From Bordetella parapertussis (GTDB lineage Bacteria; Pseudomonadota; Gammaproteobacteria; Burkholderiales; SG8-41), in contig CAMBSS010000033.1 of NCBI GenBank assembly GCA_945870465.1, positions 1 through 29,487 of the forward strand: a DNA stretch of 29,487 bases, in the 5' to 3' direction. The position numbers and the translations under genes are program-made. Below the pieces are notes generated by a model. The model was not told where the DNA came from. It ran no database searches and worked only from the letters and a program-made list of their open reading frames with translations. Positions 13,791 through 20,647 of this stretch are shown here, piece by piece. Numbering within the stretch: position 1 is the first letter of the stretch; every line of letters begins with the position of its first letter.

Positions 13791-14825
13791 ATGCAATTGA
13801 AGTCCCGTTATCACGAAGCGCCCGACATGGCAGCCGCCATGGAGCTTTGCTACGCCAAAGGCTGGACCGATGGCCTGCCGGTCGTGCCACCGACCGCAGA
13901 TCGCGTTGCCGACATGCTCGCGGCGGTCAAGCTCGAGCCGGACCACGAAGTCGCCTTCATCGAGAACCGCCAGGTCTCGGTGACCGCCGAAAAAGTCGCG
14001 ATCAATGCGGTACTCGCCGGCTGCAAACCCGAATACATGCCGGTCGTCGTCGCGGCGGTCGAAGCGCTTGCCGATCCGCTGTACGGCTATCACGGCCCCG
14101 CCACCAGCACTGGCGGCTCCGCGGTGCTGATGATCGTGAACGGCCCGATCGCCCGCGAACTCGACATGAACTGTGGCGACAATCTGTTCGGCCCCGGCTG
14201 GCGCTCCAATGCGACGATAGGCCGCGCGGTGCGTCTCATCATGCGCAACACCATAGGCACGCTGCCCGGCGAACTCGATCGCAGCAGCCTCGGTCATCCC
14301 GGCAAATACACCTACTGCATCGCCGAGAATGAAGCGCAAAGCCCGTGGCCCGGGCTGCATGTCAGCCGCGGCTTCAAGCCCGCACAAAATGCAGTGACCA
14401 TCATGGCCGCACTCGGCGTGCATCAATATTCGAACGGGCTCTCCGCCACCCCGGAAGGCATCCTCACGACGGCGTGCGCGCAAATGCGCATTTCCGCCGG
14501 CACCTCGCGCAAGACGTTCTACGCCATGATATTTGCCGGCGAGCACATGGCGATCATTGCCAAGGCGGGCTGGACGCGCGACGACGTCAAAAATTATTGT
14601 GCCGAGCGCACACAGGTTTCGCTCGCCGAATTGAAACGCATCAACATCAGGGACGGCAGCGTTACGCCCGAGGACGAAACCACGATGATGTCGCTGGTGC
14701 ACGAGCCGAACGACTTTCTCGTCGTCATGGCGGGCGGCCTCGCCGGTGTGCAGTCGGCCTTCATTCCCGGCTGGGGCGGCAGGAACGGCTCGCAGGCGGT
14801 CACCAGGGAAATACGCCGCCCGTGA
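13791..14825 (+). CDS. Conserved protein of unknown function paired with the UGSC selenoprotein
   Basis: A 344-residue soluble protein with no signal peptide. I do not recognise a characterised family. Visible features are an N-terminal AKGWTDGLPVVPPT segment (so the protein starts shortly before it), G-C-K-P-E-Y-M-P-V-V-V, GPATSTGGSAVLMIVNGP, the Cys-containing L-D-M-N-C-G-D-N-L-F-G-P-G, and a Gly-rich C-terminus. Several Cys are scattered (C-Y-A, G-C-K, N-C-G, Y-C-I, A-C-A, Y-C-A). The start at 13791 follows GAGG by eight bases. The next gene, 46 bases downstream on the same strand, is the Sec-containing UGSC protein, so the two probably make one redox system, with this protein the larger subunit or substrate-binding part (inference). 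Weak alternative: two independent genes that are merely adjacent. Confidence 0.7.
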   Translation: MQLKSRYHEAPDMAAAMELCYAKGWTDGLPVVPPTADRVADMLAAVKLEPDHEVAFIENRQVSVTAEKVAINAVLAGCKPEYMPVVVAAVEALADPLYGYHGPATSTGGSAVLMIVNGPIARELDMNCGDNLFGPGWRSNATIGRAVRLIMRNTIGTLPGELDRSSLGHPGKYTYCIAENEAQSPWPGLHVSRGFKPAQNAVTIMAALGVHQYSNGLSATPEGILTTACAQMRISAGTSRKTFYAMIFAGEHMAIIAKAGWTRDDVKNYCAERTQVSLAELKRINIRDGSVTPEDETTMMSLVHEPNDFLVVMAGGLAGVQSAFIPGWGGRNGSQAVTREIRRP

Positions 14826-14871
14826 AGCGGCTCGATCAGTTCCAATAGTCAGGCAAACCAGGGAGAACATC

Positions 14872-15411
14872 ATGTCCGTGCGCATCTACGACCCCACCAT
14901 CGAAGTCAAAGGACGCAAGATCGCTTACGCGCCGCGGCCGAAGTCGCTCGCCGGCCTGCGCGTCGGCCTCGTTGACAACTCGAAACACAATTCGGACCAG
15001 CTGCTGATGCGGATTGCAGGATTGCTTGAAAGCGACTACGGCGCGAAAACGCACGTCATGCGGCGCAAGAAAACTGCGGGCATCCCGCCGTCGGACGAAA
15101 TCGTGAAAGAATTCAAAGCCGCCTGCGACGTCGTCGTCGCCGGCGTCGGTGATTGAGGGTCATGCAGCTCGGGCAGTGTGCTCGACAGCATAGTATTCGA
15201 ACAGCAGGGCATGCCTTCCGCGTCCATCATTACCGACGTGTTCATGCGCACCGGCCAGGCGATGGCGCGCTCGTGGGGACTCAAGGAATTCAAGTTCCTC
15301 GCCATGCCGCACCCGATTGCGAACCTGACAGACAAACAACTCGATGAACGGGCACGCGACATCACGCCGCAGGTCGTAAAACTCTTGCTCGAAGGCCAGA
15401 CCGCGAAATAA
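14872..15411 (+). CDS. UGSC-family selenoprotein (in-frame TGA read as selenocysteine at residue 95)
   Basis: Translation from ATG 14872 (GGGAG six bases upstream) gives 94 residues up to V-A-G-V-G-D, then an in-frame TGA at 15154-15156, then G-S-C-S-S-G-S-V-L-D and 80 further residues of normal coding quality to a TAA at 15411 (179 residues in all). The U-G-S-C motif is the hallmark of the UGSC selenoprotein family, whose members use Sec or Cys here; U95 and C98 would form a selenenyl-sulfide redox pair. The N-terminal half has a Rossmann-like G-L-R-V-G-L-V-D-N-S-K strand; the C-terminal half includes S-A-S-I-I-T-D-V-F and the P-H-P-I-A-N motif. A hairpin fitting the bacterial SECIS lies directly after the TGA (separate entry). 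selA/B/C/D must be elsewhere in the genome. Automated calls would split this gene in two. Function is unknown beyond a thiol-redox guess. Confidence 0.88.
15162..15191 (+). promoter_or_regulatory. Predicted bacterial SECIS hairpin
   Basis: Just after the in-frame TGA (15154-15156) the mRNA can fold into a two-part stem. The lower stem is ATGC (15162-15165) with GCAT (15188-15191), the internal loop AGC/CA, the upper stem TCGGGC (15169-15174) with GCTCGA (15180-15185, one G-U pair), and the apical loop AGTGT (15175-15179). Eighteen bases separate the TGA from the apical loop and the second loop base is G. Both fit the bSECIS model (loop 16-37 bases after UGA, G among the first two loop bases). 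The hairpin is the SelB recruitment site. Confidence 0.75.
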
Positions 15412-15414
15412 CCG

Positions 15415-15458
15415 CTGCGCCGCCCGGCAAATCATCGCCGGTGGCCGGCGCAGTTATT
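15415..15458 (+). terminator. Terminator-like hairpin after the selenoprotein gene
   Basis: Three bases after the stop, CTGCGCCG (15415-15422) pairs perfectly with CGGCGCAG (15446-15453), and inside it CCGGC (15424-15428) pairs with GCCGG (15437-15441) around an eight-base loop AAATCATC. TTATT follows; the T tract is short, so termination may be partial. It closes the two-gene selenoprotein unit. Confidence 0.55.
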
Positions 15459-15661
15459 CCGTTCAGCGGCATCGTCCGCGTTGGCGTAAAATTTCACGTT
15501 CCGGCAGTTCCATTGGCCGGCGACTGCGTGCAAAGCCGCGCCGGAACGTTCCATGCCTGCAAGCTGCCTGAAGTCGACCTCCCCGATTGCGCATGAAGCC
15601 CGGTCGACGCGGCTGCGTCCAGCGGCAGTGCGCCGATGGCTTTTCCCACTTTGACCACGCG

Positions 15662-16567
15662 ATGACAGACTGGCTTCAACCCAAGCGGCGCGACGGCGTC
15701 ACGCTACCCACAATCTGGGTCGCGGTTGGGCTGTCGGTGCTGCTGCACGTCGCCATTATGTGGAAATGGCTGCCGAAGCTGCACTTCCCGTCGCCCGAGG
15801 ATTCCAAAATCGGCGAATCGCGCGGGTCTTTGGTGGTGCAGCTTGCGCCGCCCTTCCGTGCGCCCTTGCCTACGCCCGAGTCCGAATCGCGGCCGGTAGC
15901 GCCGCCTCGCCCGCGATCTCCACCGCCACCACCACCGCCGCCGCCACGGCCAGCGGCACCTGTCATCGCGCTAAAAACACCTGGCGCCACGCCCGCGCCG
16001 TCGACTGTGCCGGCGCCGCCGCCCGTAGCCGCGGTGACGCCGCCGGCGCCGCCGCGTCCGCCCGTCTCCAGCGGCGACTTCGCCGCCGATCTGGAGGCGC
16101 GGCGCCGTGCCCGCGGGGAAGCGCCCGCCGCGGTGCCATTCAGTGTCGCCGGCGCGCCAACGCCCGAAGACGACAAGGCGCGCGCCAACCGCATTGCCGC
16201 CGCCAATCTCGCCACCCAGCGCAAGCAGACCTTCGGCTACGATCCGAGCCAGGGCGGCGGCCTGTTCCAGATCACTCGCACCGGCACCCTCGATGCGGAA
16301 TTCCTGTTCTTCGGCTGGAACAAGGAGATCCGCCGCAATACCAAGCAGTTGATCGAGGTCAAGAAAGGCAACAATCCCGATACCCGCATTGCAGTGGTGC
16401 GCAAAATGATAGCCATCATCCGCGAGTACGAGCAGCAGGATTTCCTGTGGGAATCGCAGCGTCTCGGCCGCAGCATCTGGCTCTCCGCGCGCGCCAGGGA
16501 CAGCGGCGAACTCGAAGGATTTCTGATGCTCGAATTTTATCCGGAAGATCCGCGCGTGCCGCGATGA
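15662..16567 (+). CDS. Proline-rich membrane-anchored protein, TonB-like architecture
   Basis: A 301-residue protein with the layout of TonB-type proteins. A short cytoplasmic N-terminus (MTDWLQPKRR) leads into one transmembrane helix (TIWVAVGLSVLLHVAIMW, about residues 17-34), then a long Pro/Ala-rich periplasmic linker (about 55-150, including a run of nine or more Pro). It ends in a folded C-terminal domain (about 190-301) with F-G-Y-D-P-S-Q-G-G-G-L-F-Q-I and F-L-F-F-G-W-N-K-E-I. That domain lacks the TonB signature (Y-P-x-x-A/R) and is of a kind I cannot name, so energy transduction is not shown. The start at 15662 was chosen because it gives a classic N-in anchor; the longer frame from 15587 adds an unlikely Cys-rich leader. 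Its stop overlaps an ATG of the following frame, so it may be cotranscribed with the Bug receptor. No exbB/exbD lie nearby. Confidence 0.65.
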   Translation: MTDWLQPKRRDGVTLPTIWVAVGLSVLLHVAIMWKWLPKLHFPSPEDSKIGESRGSLVVQLAPPFRAPLPTPESESRPVAPPRPRSPPPPPPPPPRPAAPVIALKTPGATPAPSTVPAPPPVAAVTPPAPPRPPVSSGDFAADLEARRRARGEAPAAVPFSVAGAPTPEDDKARANRIAAANLATQRKQTFGYDPSQGGGLFQITRTGTLDAEFLFFGWNKEIRRNTKQLIEVKKGNNPDTRIAVVRKMIAIIREYEQQDFLWESQRLGRSIWLSARARDSGELEGFLMLEFYPEDPRVPR

Positions 16568-16596
16568 CGCCGTACGGCATCGTTTATACTCGGCAC

Positions 16597-17565
16597 ATGT
16601 TCACGCGTTCATTGCATTGGTTCGTGGCGGCGGCAACACTGTGCGCATCCGGCGTTGCGGCCGAGTCCTATCCGGTCAAACCGATCCGCATGGTCATCAC
16701 CTATCCGCCAGGCGGCAACACCGACCTCGTCGGCCGCGCGCTGGCGCAAAAACTGAGCGCATCGCTCGGACACCAGGTGGTGGTCGATAACCGCGGCGGC
16801 GCCGGCGGCGTGCTGGGCACCATGATCACCACGCAGGCGGCGCCGGACGGCTATACGATTATGCTCGGCACGTCGGCGGGCATGGTGATCAATCCGCTGC
16901 TGTCGAACAAACTGACCTACGACCCGGTCAGGGATTTCGCGCCGGTGAGCATGGTCGTGATCGTGCCGCAACTGCTGGTGACCAATCCGCAATTGCCGGC
17001 GAAAAACGTGCGCGAACTGGTTGCGCTCGCGAAGGCAAAACCGGGTTACCTGAGCGCGGGGTCGAGCGGTGTGGGCACGCCAAACCATCTTGGCACGGAA
17101 CTTCTGAAGTGGCTGGCGGGCGTGAACATCGTGCATATTCCGTATAAAGGCGGCGGCCCGGCGATCGTCGATCTGATCGGCGGACAGATACACATGGCGT
17201 TCAGCAGCGTGCCAGCGGTGCTGCCGCATATCAAGGCCGGACGCCTGAATGCGCTGGGTGTCGGCAGCGCCAAAAGATCGCCGTCGCTGCCGAATATCCC
17301 CACCATCGCCGAAGCCGGCGTGCCCGGTTATGAATACACGACCTGGTACGGAATTTTCGCACCGGTGCGCACGCCACGGCCGGTCGTCACTCAGCTGAAT
17401 GCCGAAATCGTGAAAGCGCTCAACGCGCCTGAGATGAACGAGCGTTTCGTCAGCCAGGGCGCCGATCCCGCGCCCAGCACACCGGAAGAACTGCGCCGCT
17501 ACATGGCCGAAGAGTCCGCGCATTGGGCCAAGACCATCAAGGCGGCGGGCATACGCACCGAGTAA
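16597..17565 (+). CDS. Bug/TctC-family tripartite tricarboxylate transporter receptor
   Basis: A 322-residue exported receptor. The signal peptide is MFTRSLHWFVAAATLCASGV, with cleavage near VAAES. The mature protein shows the Bug family order: Y-P-x-K-P-I-R-M-V-I-T-Y-P-P-G-G-N-T-D, the VVDNRGGAGG phosphate-binding-like loop, A-A-P-D-G-Y-T, VHIPYKGGGPA, then IPTIAEAGVPGYEYTTWYG. Bug proteins bind carboxylates or related anions in the periplasm and deliver them to TctAB-type membrane subunits or signal to regulators; the ligand is not predictable. ATG 16597 is preferred for the signal peptide; an earlier ATG at 16564 overlaps the preceding stop as ATGA and would add 11 residues. TATACT at 16585-16590 could be a -10, though very close to the start. 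No tctA/tctB gene is present in the window. Confidence 0.9.
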   Translation: MFTRSLHWFVAAATLCASGVAAESYPVKPIRMVITYPPGGNTDLVGRALAQKLSASLGHQVVVDNRGGAGGVLGTMITTQAAPDGYTIMLGTSAGMVINPLLSNKLTYDPVRDFAPVSMVVIVPQLLVTNPQLPAKNVRELVALAKAKPGYLSAGSSGVGTPNHLGTELLKWLAGVNIVHIPYKGGGPAIVDLIGGQIHMAFSSVPAVLPHIKAGRLNALGVGSAKRSPSLPNIPTIAEAGVPGYEYTTWYGIFAPVRTPRPVVTQLNAEIVKALNAPEMNERFVSQGADPAPSTPEELRRYMAEESAHWAKTIKAAGIRTE

Positions 17566-17590
17566 CTGCGCGACGCGAAGGCTATGCCGG

Positions 17591-17668
17591 CTACACCAGG
17601 AGCCCGGCCACCAGAATCGCGAGGGCCATGAACGGGAGCGGGCCGAAAATCGACAGGAAGCGTTGCAT
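17591..17668 (-). CDS. Possible 25-residue membrane peptide
   Basis: A very short open frame whose product is nearly all hydrophobic: MQRFLSIFGPLPFMALAILV followed by A-G-L-L-V and a stop. It would be a single transmembrane helix. An AGG lies about nine bases before the ATG, and it begins 26 bases after the stop of the upstream alpha/beta hydrolase, in the same direction. Small membrane peptides of this type are common and missed by automatic annotation, but chance cannot be excluded at this length. Confidence 0.35.
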   Translation of the reverse strand: MQRFLSIFGPLPFMALAILVAGLLV

Positions 17669-17694
17669 AGTCGGAGCCTTTGCGGTCCGGCGGC

Positions 17695-18564
17695 TCAGCA
17701 GATCTCGCGGTGCACGAACTCGATAATTTTTTCGATGGCGTCGCGCGCCTGCTGTGATGCCGGGTCGTTCGTGATGAACGCTTCGCCCACGCCTTCGAAC
17801 AGGTGCAGATCGACTTTGCCGCCGGCCTTGCGATAAGCGGCGATAAAACTGTCGCGATTCGGCTTGGGATGCGCCACGTCGGCGGTGCCCTGCAGATAGA
17901 GTAGCGGCGGCATCTGCCCCGTTTCGCCGCGTTCGAGCGCCAGCGTCGGATTGCCTTCCGTCATCTCTGACTCGTCCTTCCAGTATTTGTCGTGGCTGGC
18001 GAGCCACTCGTCCGCCTGCTTCTTCATCCTGGCATCGTTCTGCAGGCCTTTCGCGTAGCGGTAGCGGCCGAGCGGATCGATCACCGGCCAGCACAACACG
18101 GCGCAGCGCACAGTGGCGTCCAACTTTTCGTTCCCGGACAATTGCAGCGCGGCATAGCGCGCATCGGCCGGCCGCATCGCCGTCAGCATTGCCTGGTGTC
18201 CGCCGCTCGACACGCCGAGGATGCCGACCATGTCGGGACGGGTGTTCAGTTCCTGCGCGCGGGCTTTACACCAGCGTATCGCGTAATTGATGTCAGCCAT
18301 GGAAGCCGGATAGGCGGCTTCCGGCGGCATGCGGAAATCGAGAGCAACCACCACTACCCCGCTTTTAGCCAGCGGCTCGTCGGTGCCGGCGTCGCTGGTG
18401 CGGTCTTTCTTGCACCACGCGCCGCCGTGCAAATCGATGACGAGGGGAAACGGCCCCTTGCCGCGCGGCTTGTAAATGCGCGCCAGCAGCGCCTTGTCAC
18501 CATGCCTGAGATATTCAACATCTTCAACGTCGATGGCGTAGCGCGCGAGTTCGGTGGTCGTCAT
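17695..18564 (-). CDS. Alpha/beta hydrolase, BD-FAE/HSL-like, catalytic His replaced by Glu
   Basis: A 289-residue cytoplasmic alpha/beta hydrolase. The oxyanion motif reads V-I-D-L-H-G-G-A-W (HGG at 46-48). The nucleophile elbow is GVSSG (117-121, Ser119), and the acid is in Q-G-T-A-D (Asp229). The position that normally carries the catalytic His in a G-H-G-F context reads G-V-G-E-A-F here, so the His is Glu261, read directly from the GAA codon. The enzyme may therefore be inactive, use another His, or do non-hydrolytic work. The family otherwise comprises carboxylesterases, feruloyl esterases and lipases. The start at 18564 has GGGAGG five bases upstream. It is divergent from the next alpha/beta hydrolase gene, with 114 bases of shared promoter region between them. 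Confidence 0.82.
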   Translation of the reverse strand: MTTTELARYAIDVEDVEYLRHGDKALLARIYKPRGKGPFPLVIDLHGGAWCKKDRTSDAGTDEPLAKSGVVVVALDFRMPPEAAYPASMADINYAIRWCKARAQELNTRPDMVGILGVSSGGHQAMLTAMRPADARYAALQLSGNEKLDATVRCAVLCWPVIDPLGRYRYAKGLQNDARMKKQADEWLASHDKYWKDESEMTEGNPTLALERGETGQMPPLLYLQGTADVAHPKPNRDSFIAAYRKAGGKVDLHLFEGVGEAFITNDPASQQARDAIEKIIEFVHREIC

Positions 18565-18678
18565 GGGTTCCTCCCTAGAGAGCAATTATTGTAAGGCAAA
18601 TCGTGCGAAAATATTCAGACGGGAAATTTGATTTTCCCGATCCGCAATTCCTCCGCCAACCGGAGAGGAGCCGGCAAT

Positions 18679-19479
18679 ATGAACATCGAACGCGGCCTCG
18701 TGAAAACGAGCGCCGGCTATATACATTACCGCGCGGCGGGCAGCGGCGCGCCTGTCGTCTTGCTGCACATGAACCAGCAATCGTCGGCCCTCTATCTCGA
18801 ATTGATGGAAGTCCTGGCGCCAAAGGTGCGGGCGATAGCAATTGATTATCCGAGCCACGGCATGTCCGACCACATATCCACCCAGCCGACCATCGCGGAC
18901 TACGCACGCTACGTGCTGGAAGTCATGGATGCCCTCGGCATACGCAAGGCGAATTTTCTCGGCGAATCCGGCGGCGCAGTCATCTGCATCGAACTCGCCG
19001 CGGCGCACGCTGAGCGTGTCGACAAAATCGTCCTCGTCAATTGCCCGTACTATCACGATGCGAGGACCGCGACGCGCAATCACAGCGTGCTCAAAGGCGG
19101 CGCGCGCCCGAGTGACGCCTCGGGCTTTCCCGTCACCCGCACCATCGAATTCATACTCGAGCACGACCCGGCGCACGCGCCCCTGCATCCCACCCAATCG
19201 TGGATGGACCGCATCAACCGCGCCCAGATGGAAGCCGGTCGCGACCGCTGGCAGGTGCTCGACGCGCTGCACCAGTACGACATACCCGGCAACCTGCCAC
19301 GCGCCGGCAAGCCGGCACTGCAACTGACCGGCGAGCATTTCATCTACGTCAAAAACCATGCGGAGTTCGCCGCGGGCTTGACGGACTTGCGCCAACACGT
19401 GATTGCGGGCGGGCGCTGCTGCGTCGCCTGGGAAAAAGCCGCCGACATCGGCCGCCACACGCTCGAATTTCTGCGCTGA
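18679..19479 (+). CDS. Alpha/beta fold hydrolase
   Basis: A 266-residue alpha/beta hydrolase of the homoserine-acetyltransferase/epoxide-hydrolase-like fold. V-V-L-L-H-M-N-Q-Q-S-S forms the oxyanion region. D-Y-P-S-H-G-M-S-D is the family's conserved loop, and FLGESGGAV holds the nucleophile elbow (Ser97 in GESGG). A C-terminal G-R-H-T-L-E-F supplies a candidate catalytic His. The acid residue is less clear (L-T-G-E-H region). There is no signal peptide. GAGAGGAG eight bases before ATG 18679 fixes the start. It is followed after 16 bases by a (broken) Bug receptor gene on the same strand, a pairing typical of catabolic operons in which the hydrolase acts on an imported carboxylic ester or lactone (inference). 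Confidence 0.85.
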   Translation: MNIERGLVKTSAGYIHYRAAGSGAPVVLLHMNQQSSALYLELMEVLAPKVRAIAIDYPSHGMSDHISTQPTIADYARYVLEVMDALGIRKANFLGESGGAVICIELAAAHAERVDKIVLVNCPYYHDARTATRNHSVLKGGARPSDASGFPVTRTIEFILEHDPAHAPLHPTQSWMDRINRAQMEAGRDRWQVLDALHQYDIPGNLPRAGKPALQLTGEHFIYVKNHAEFAAGLTDLRQHVIAGGRCCVAWEKAADIGRHTLEFLR

Positions 19480-19495
19480 CTTGAACCCTGCAGCC

Positions 19496-20604
19496 ATGCA
19501 GAGAATCCTGATGGTGCTCACGGTAATAGGAAGCGTACCAGCAGGCGCGGCAGACCCTGCAGCCGGTTTTCCCAACAAATCGATACGATTGATCGTGCCT
19601 TTCCCTGCGGGCGGCGGCACGGACATCGTCGCCCGCGCCATTAGCGTAAAACTGACCGAAGCCTGGGGCCAGCAGATCATCATCGACAACCGCGGCGGCG
19701 CCGGCGGCCGGACGCGAGCAGTGAACAGGGCTCCCGCTTGCGGGATGTGAACGTCCGCGAGTCGGAAGACGCGCCGTCGAATCGCGTCCGCGGCGCACGT
19801 CTCCGGGGTCGCATCCCCTAAAGGGGCCCCTGCTCCGCCCTGCGACGGCGTATCGGCGCGGACGCCGTGGCGAAATCGACACCGGATGGCTACACCCTGC
19901 TGTTCGGCACGCCGGGCGCACTCGTCATCAACCCGCTGCTCAACAGCAAATTGCCGTACAACGCAACGAAGGACTTCGCGCCTGTCAGCCTGCTTGCGCT
20001 CAATCCGCAACTGCTCGCCGTGCATAATTCGATGCCGGTCGGCACGGTAAAAGAATTGATTGCCTACGCCAAGGCACAGCCGGGCAAACTGAACTACGCA
20101 TCCGTTGGCGAGGGAACGCCCAACCATCTAGCCATGGAATTGTTCAAGTTCATGAGCGGGACCCAAATGGTGCACGTGCCTTACAAGGGCGCAGCGCCCG
20201 CTGTCACCGATCTGGTCGGCGGCCAGGTGAACCTGATGTTCAACCCGATGCCGCCGCTGATGCCGCACGTCAAAAGCGGCAGACTGAAAGCGCTGGGCGT
20301 CGGCAGCACACAACGCTCGCCCGCGCTGCCCGACGTTCCGACCATCGCGGAAGCCGGTGTGCCGGGTTATGAATACGTCACGTGGTACAGCATAGTCGCT
20401 CCGGCAAAAACGCCGCGCGCGATCATCGATAAAATCAACTCGCGCCTCGCTGCCGTGCTTGCCATCCCTGAAGTAGCATTGCGCCTCTCAAGCCAGGGCG
20501 CGGAACCGCGCAGCAGCACCCCCGAAGAACTCACCAGATTAATACAGGAAGATTATAAACGCCTGGGCGCGGTGATCCGGTCTGCCGGCATCAAAGGCGA
20601 GTAA
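19496..20604 (+). pseudogene. Bug/TctC-family receptor gene interrupted by a hairpin-rich segment
   Basis: The first part (19496-19708) encodes a signal peptide and the start of a Bug receptor: P-N-K-S-I-R-L-I-V-P-F-P-A-G-G-G-T-D, then DNRGGAGG. Homology resumes at about 19863 with A-V-A-K-S-T-P-D-G-Y-T, VHVPYKGAAPAV and IAEAGVPGYEYVTWY, ending in I-K-G-E at 20604. Between them lie about 150 bases with no Bug homology; the first frame closes at 19748-19750, and the two parts are in different frames. In an intact gene only about four codons would be missing here. A GTG at 19867 could start the 245-residue second part alone, but it would have no signal peptide and so could not reach the periplasm. 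The gene follows an alpha/beta hydrolase gene by 16 bases and was probably its operon partner. Confidence 0.85.
19709..19865. repeat. Hairpin-rich insertion segment flanked by a 7-bp direct repeat
   Basis: The foreign stretch inside the Bug gene contains TCCCGC-TT-GCGGGA (19732-19745), a perfect 6-bp hairpin, and CCCC-TAAA-GGGG (19815-19826). CGGACGC occurs at both ends (19709-19715 and 19859-19865), like a target-site duplication. It is too short for a transposase gene and resembles a small non-autonomous palindromic element. Removing the insert and one repeat copy (150 bases) would not restore the receptor frame, so an extra deletion or indel must have occurred. Confidence 0.45.
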
Positions 20605-20647
20605 ACATCGCGCAGCATCCCGCGATAAAGCAGGACGACAACTATCG

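Noticed and set aside
12419..13792. Minus-strand open frame of 457 codons opposite the ClpX-like gene
   Set aside because: The opposite strand holds all AAA+ motifs; this frame also mixes YciI coding sequence in another frame and has no domain of its own.
15154..15156. TGA in the UGSC gene as a simple nonsense mutation
   Set aside because: The UGSC context, uninterrupted downstream frame and SECIS-like hairpin together favour selenocysteine.
15900..15960. CCN trinucleotide repeat
   Set aside because: It encodes the poly-Pro part of the periplasmic linker and is explained by that protein.
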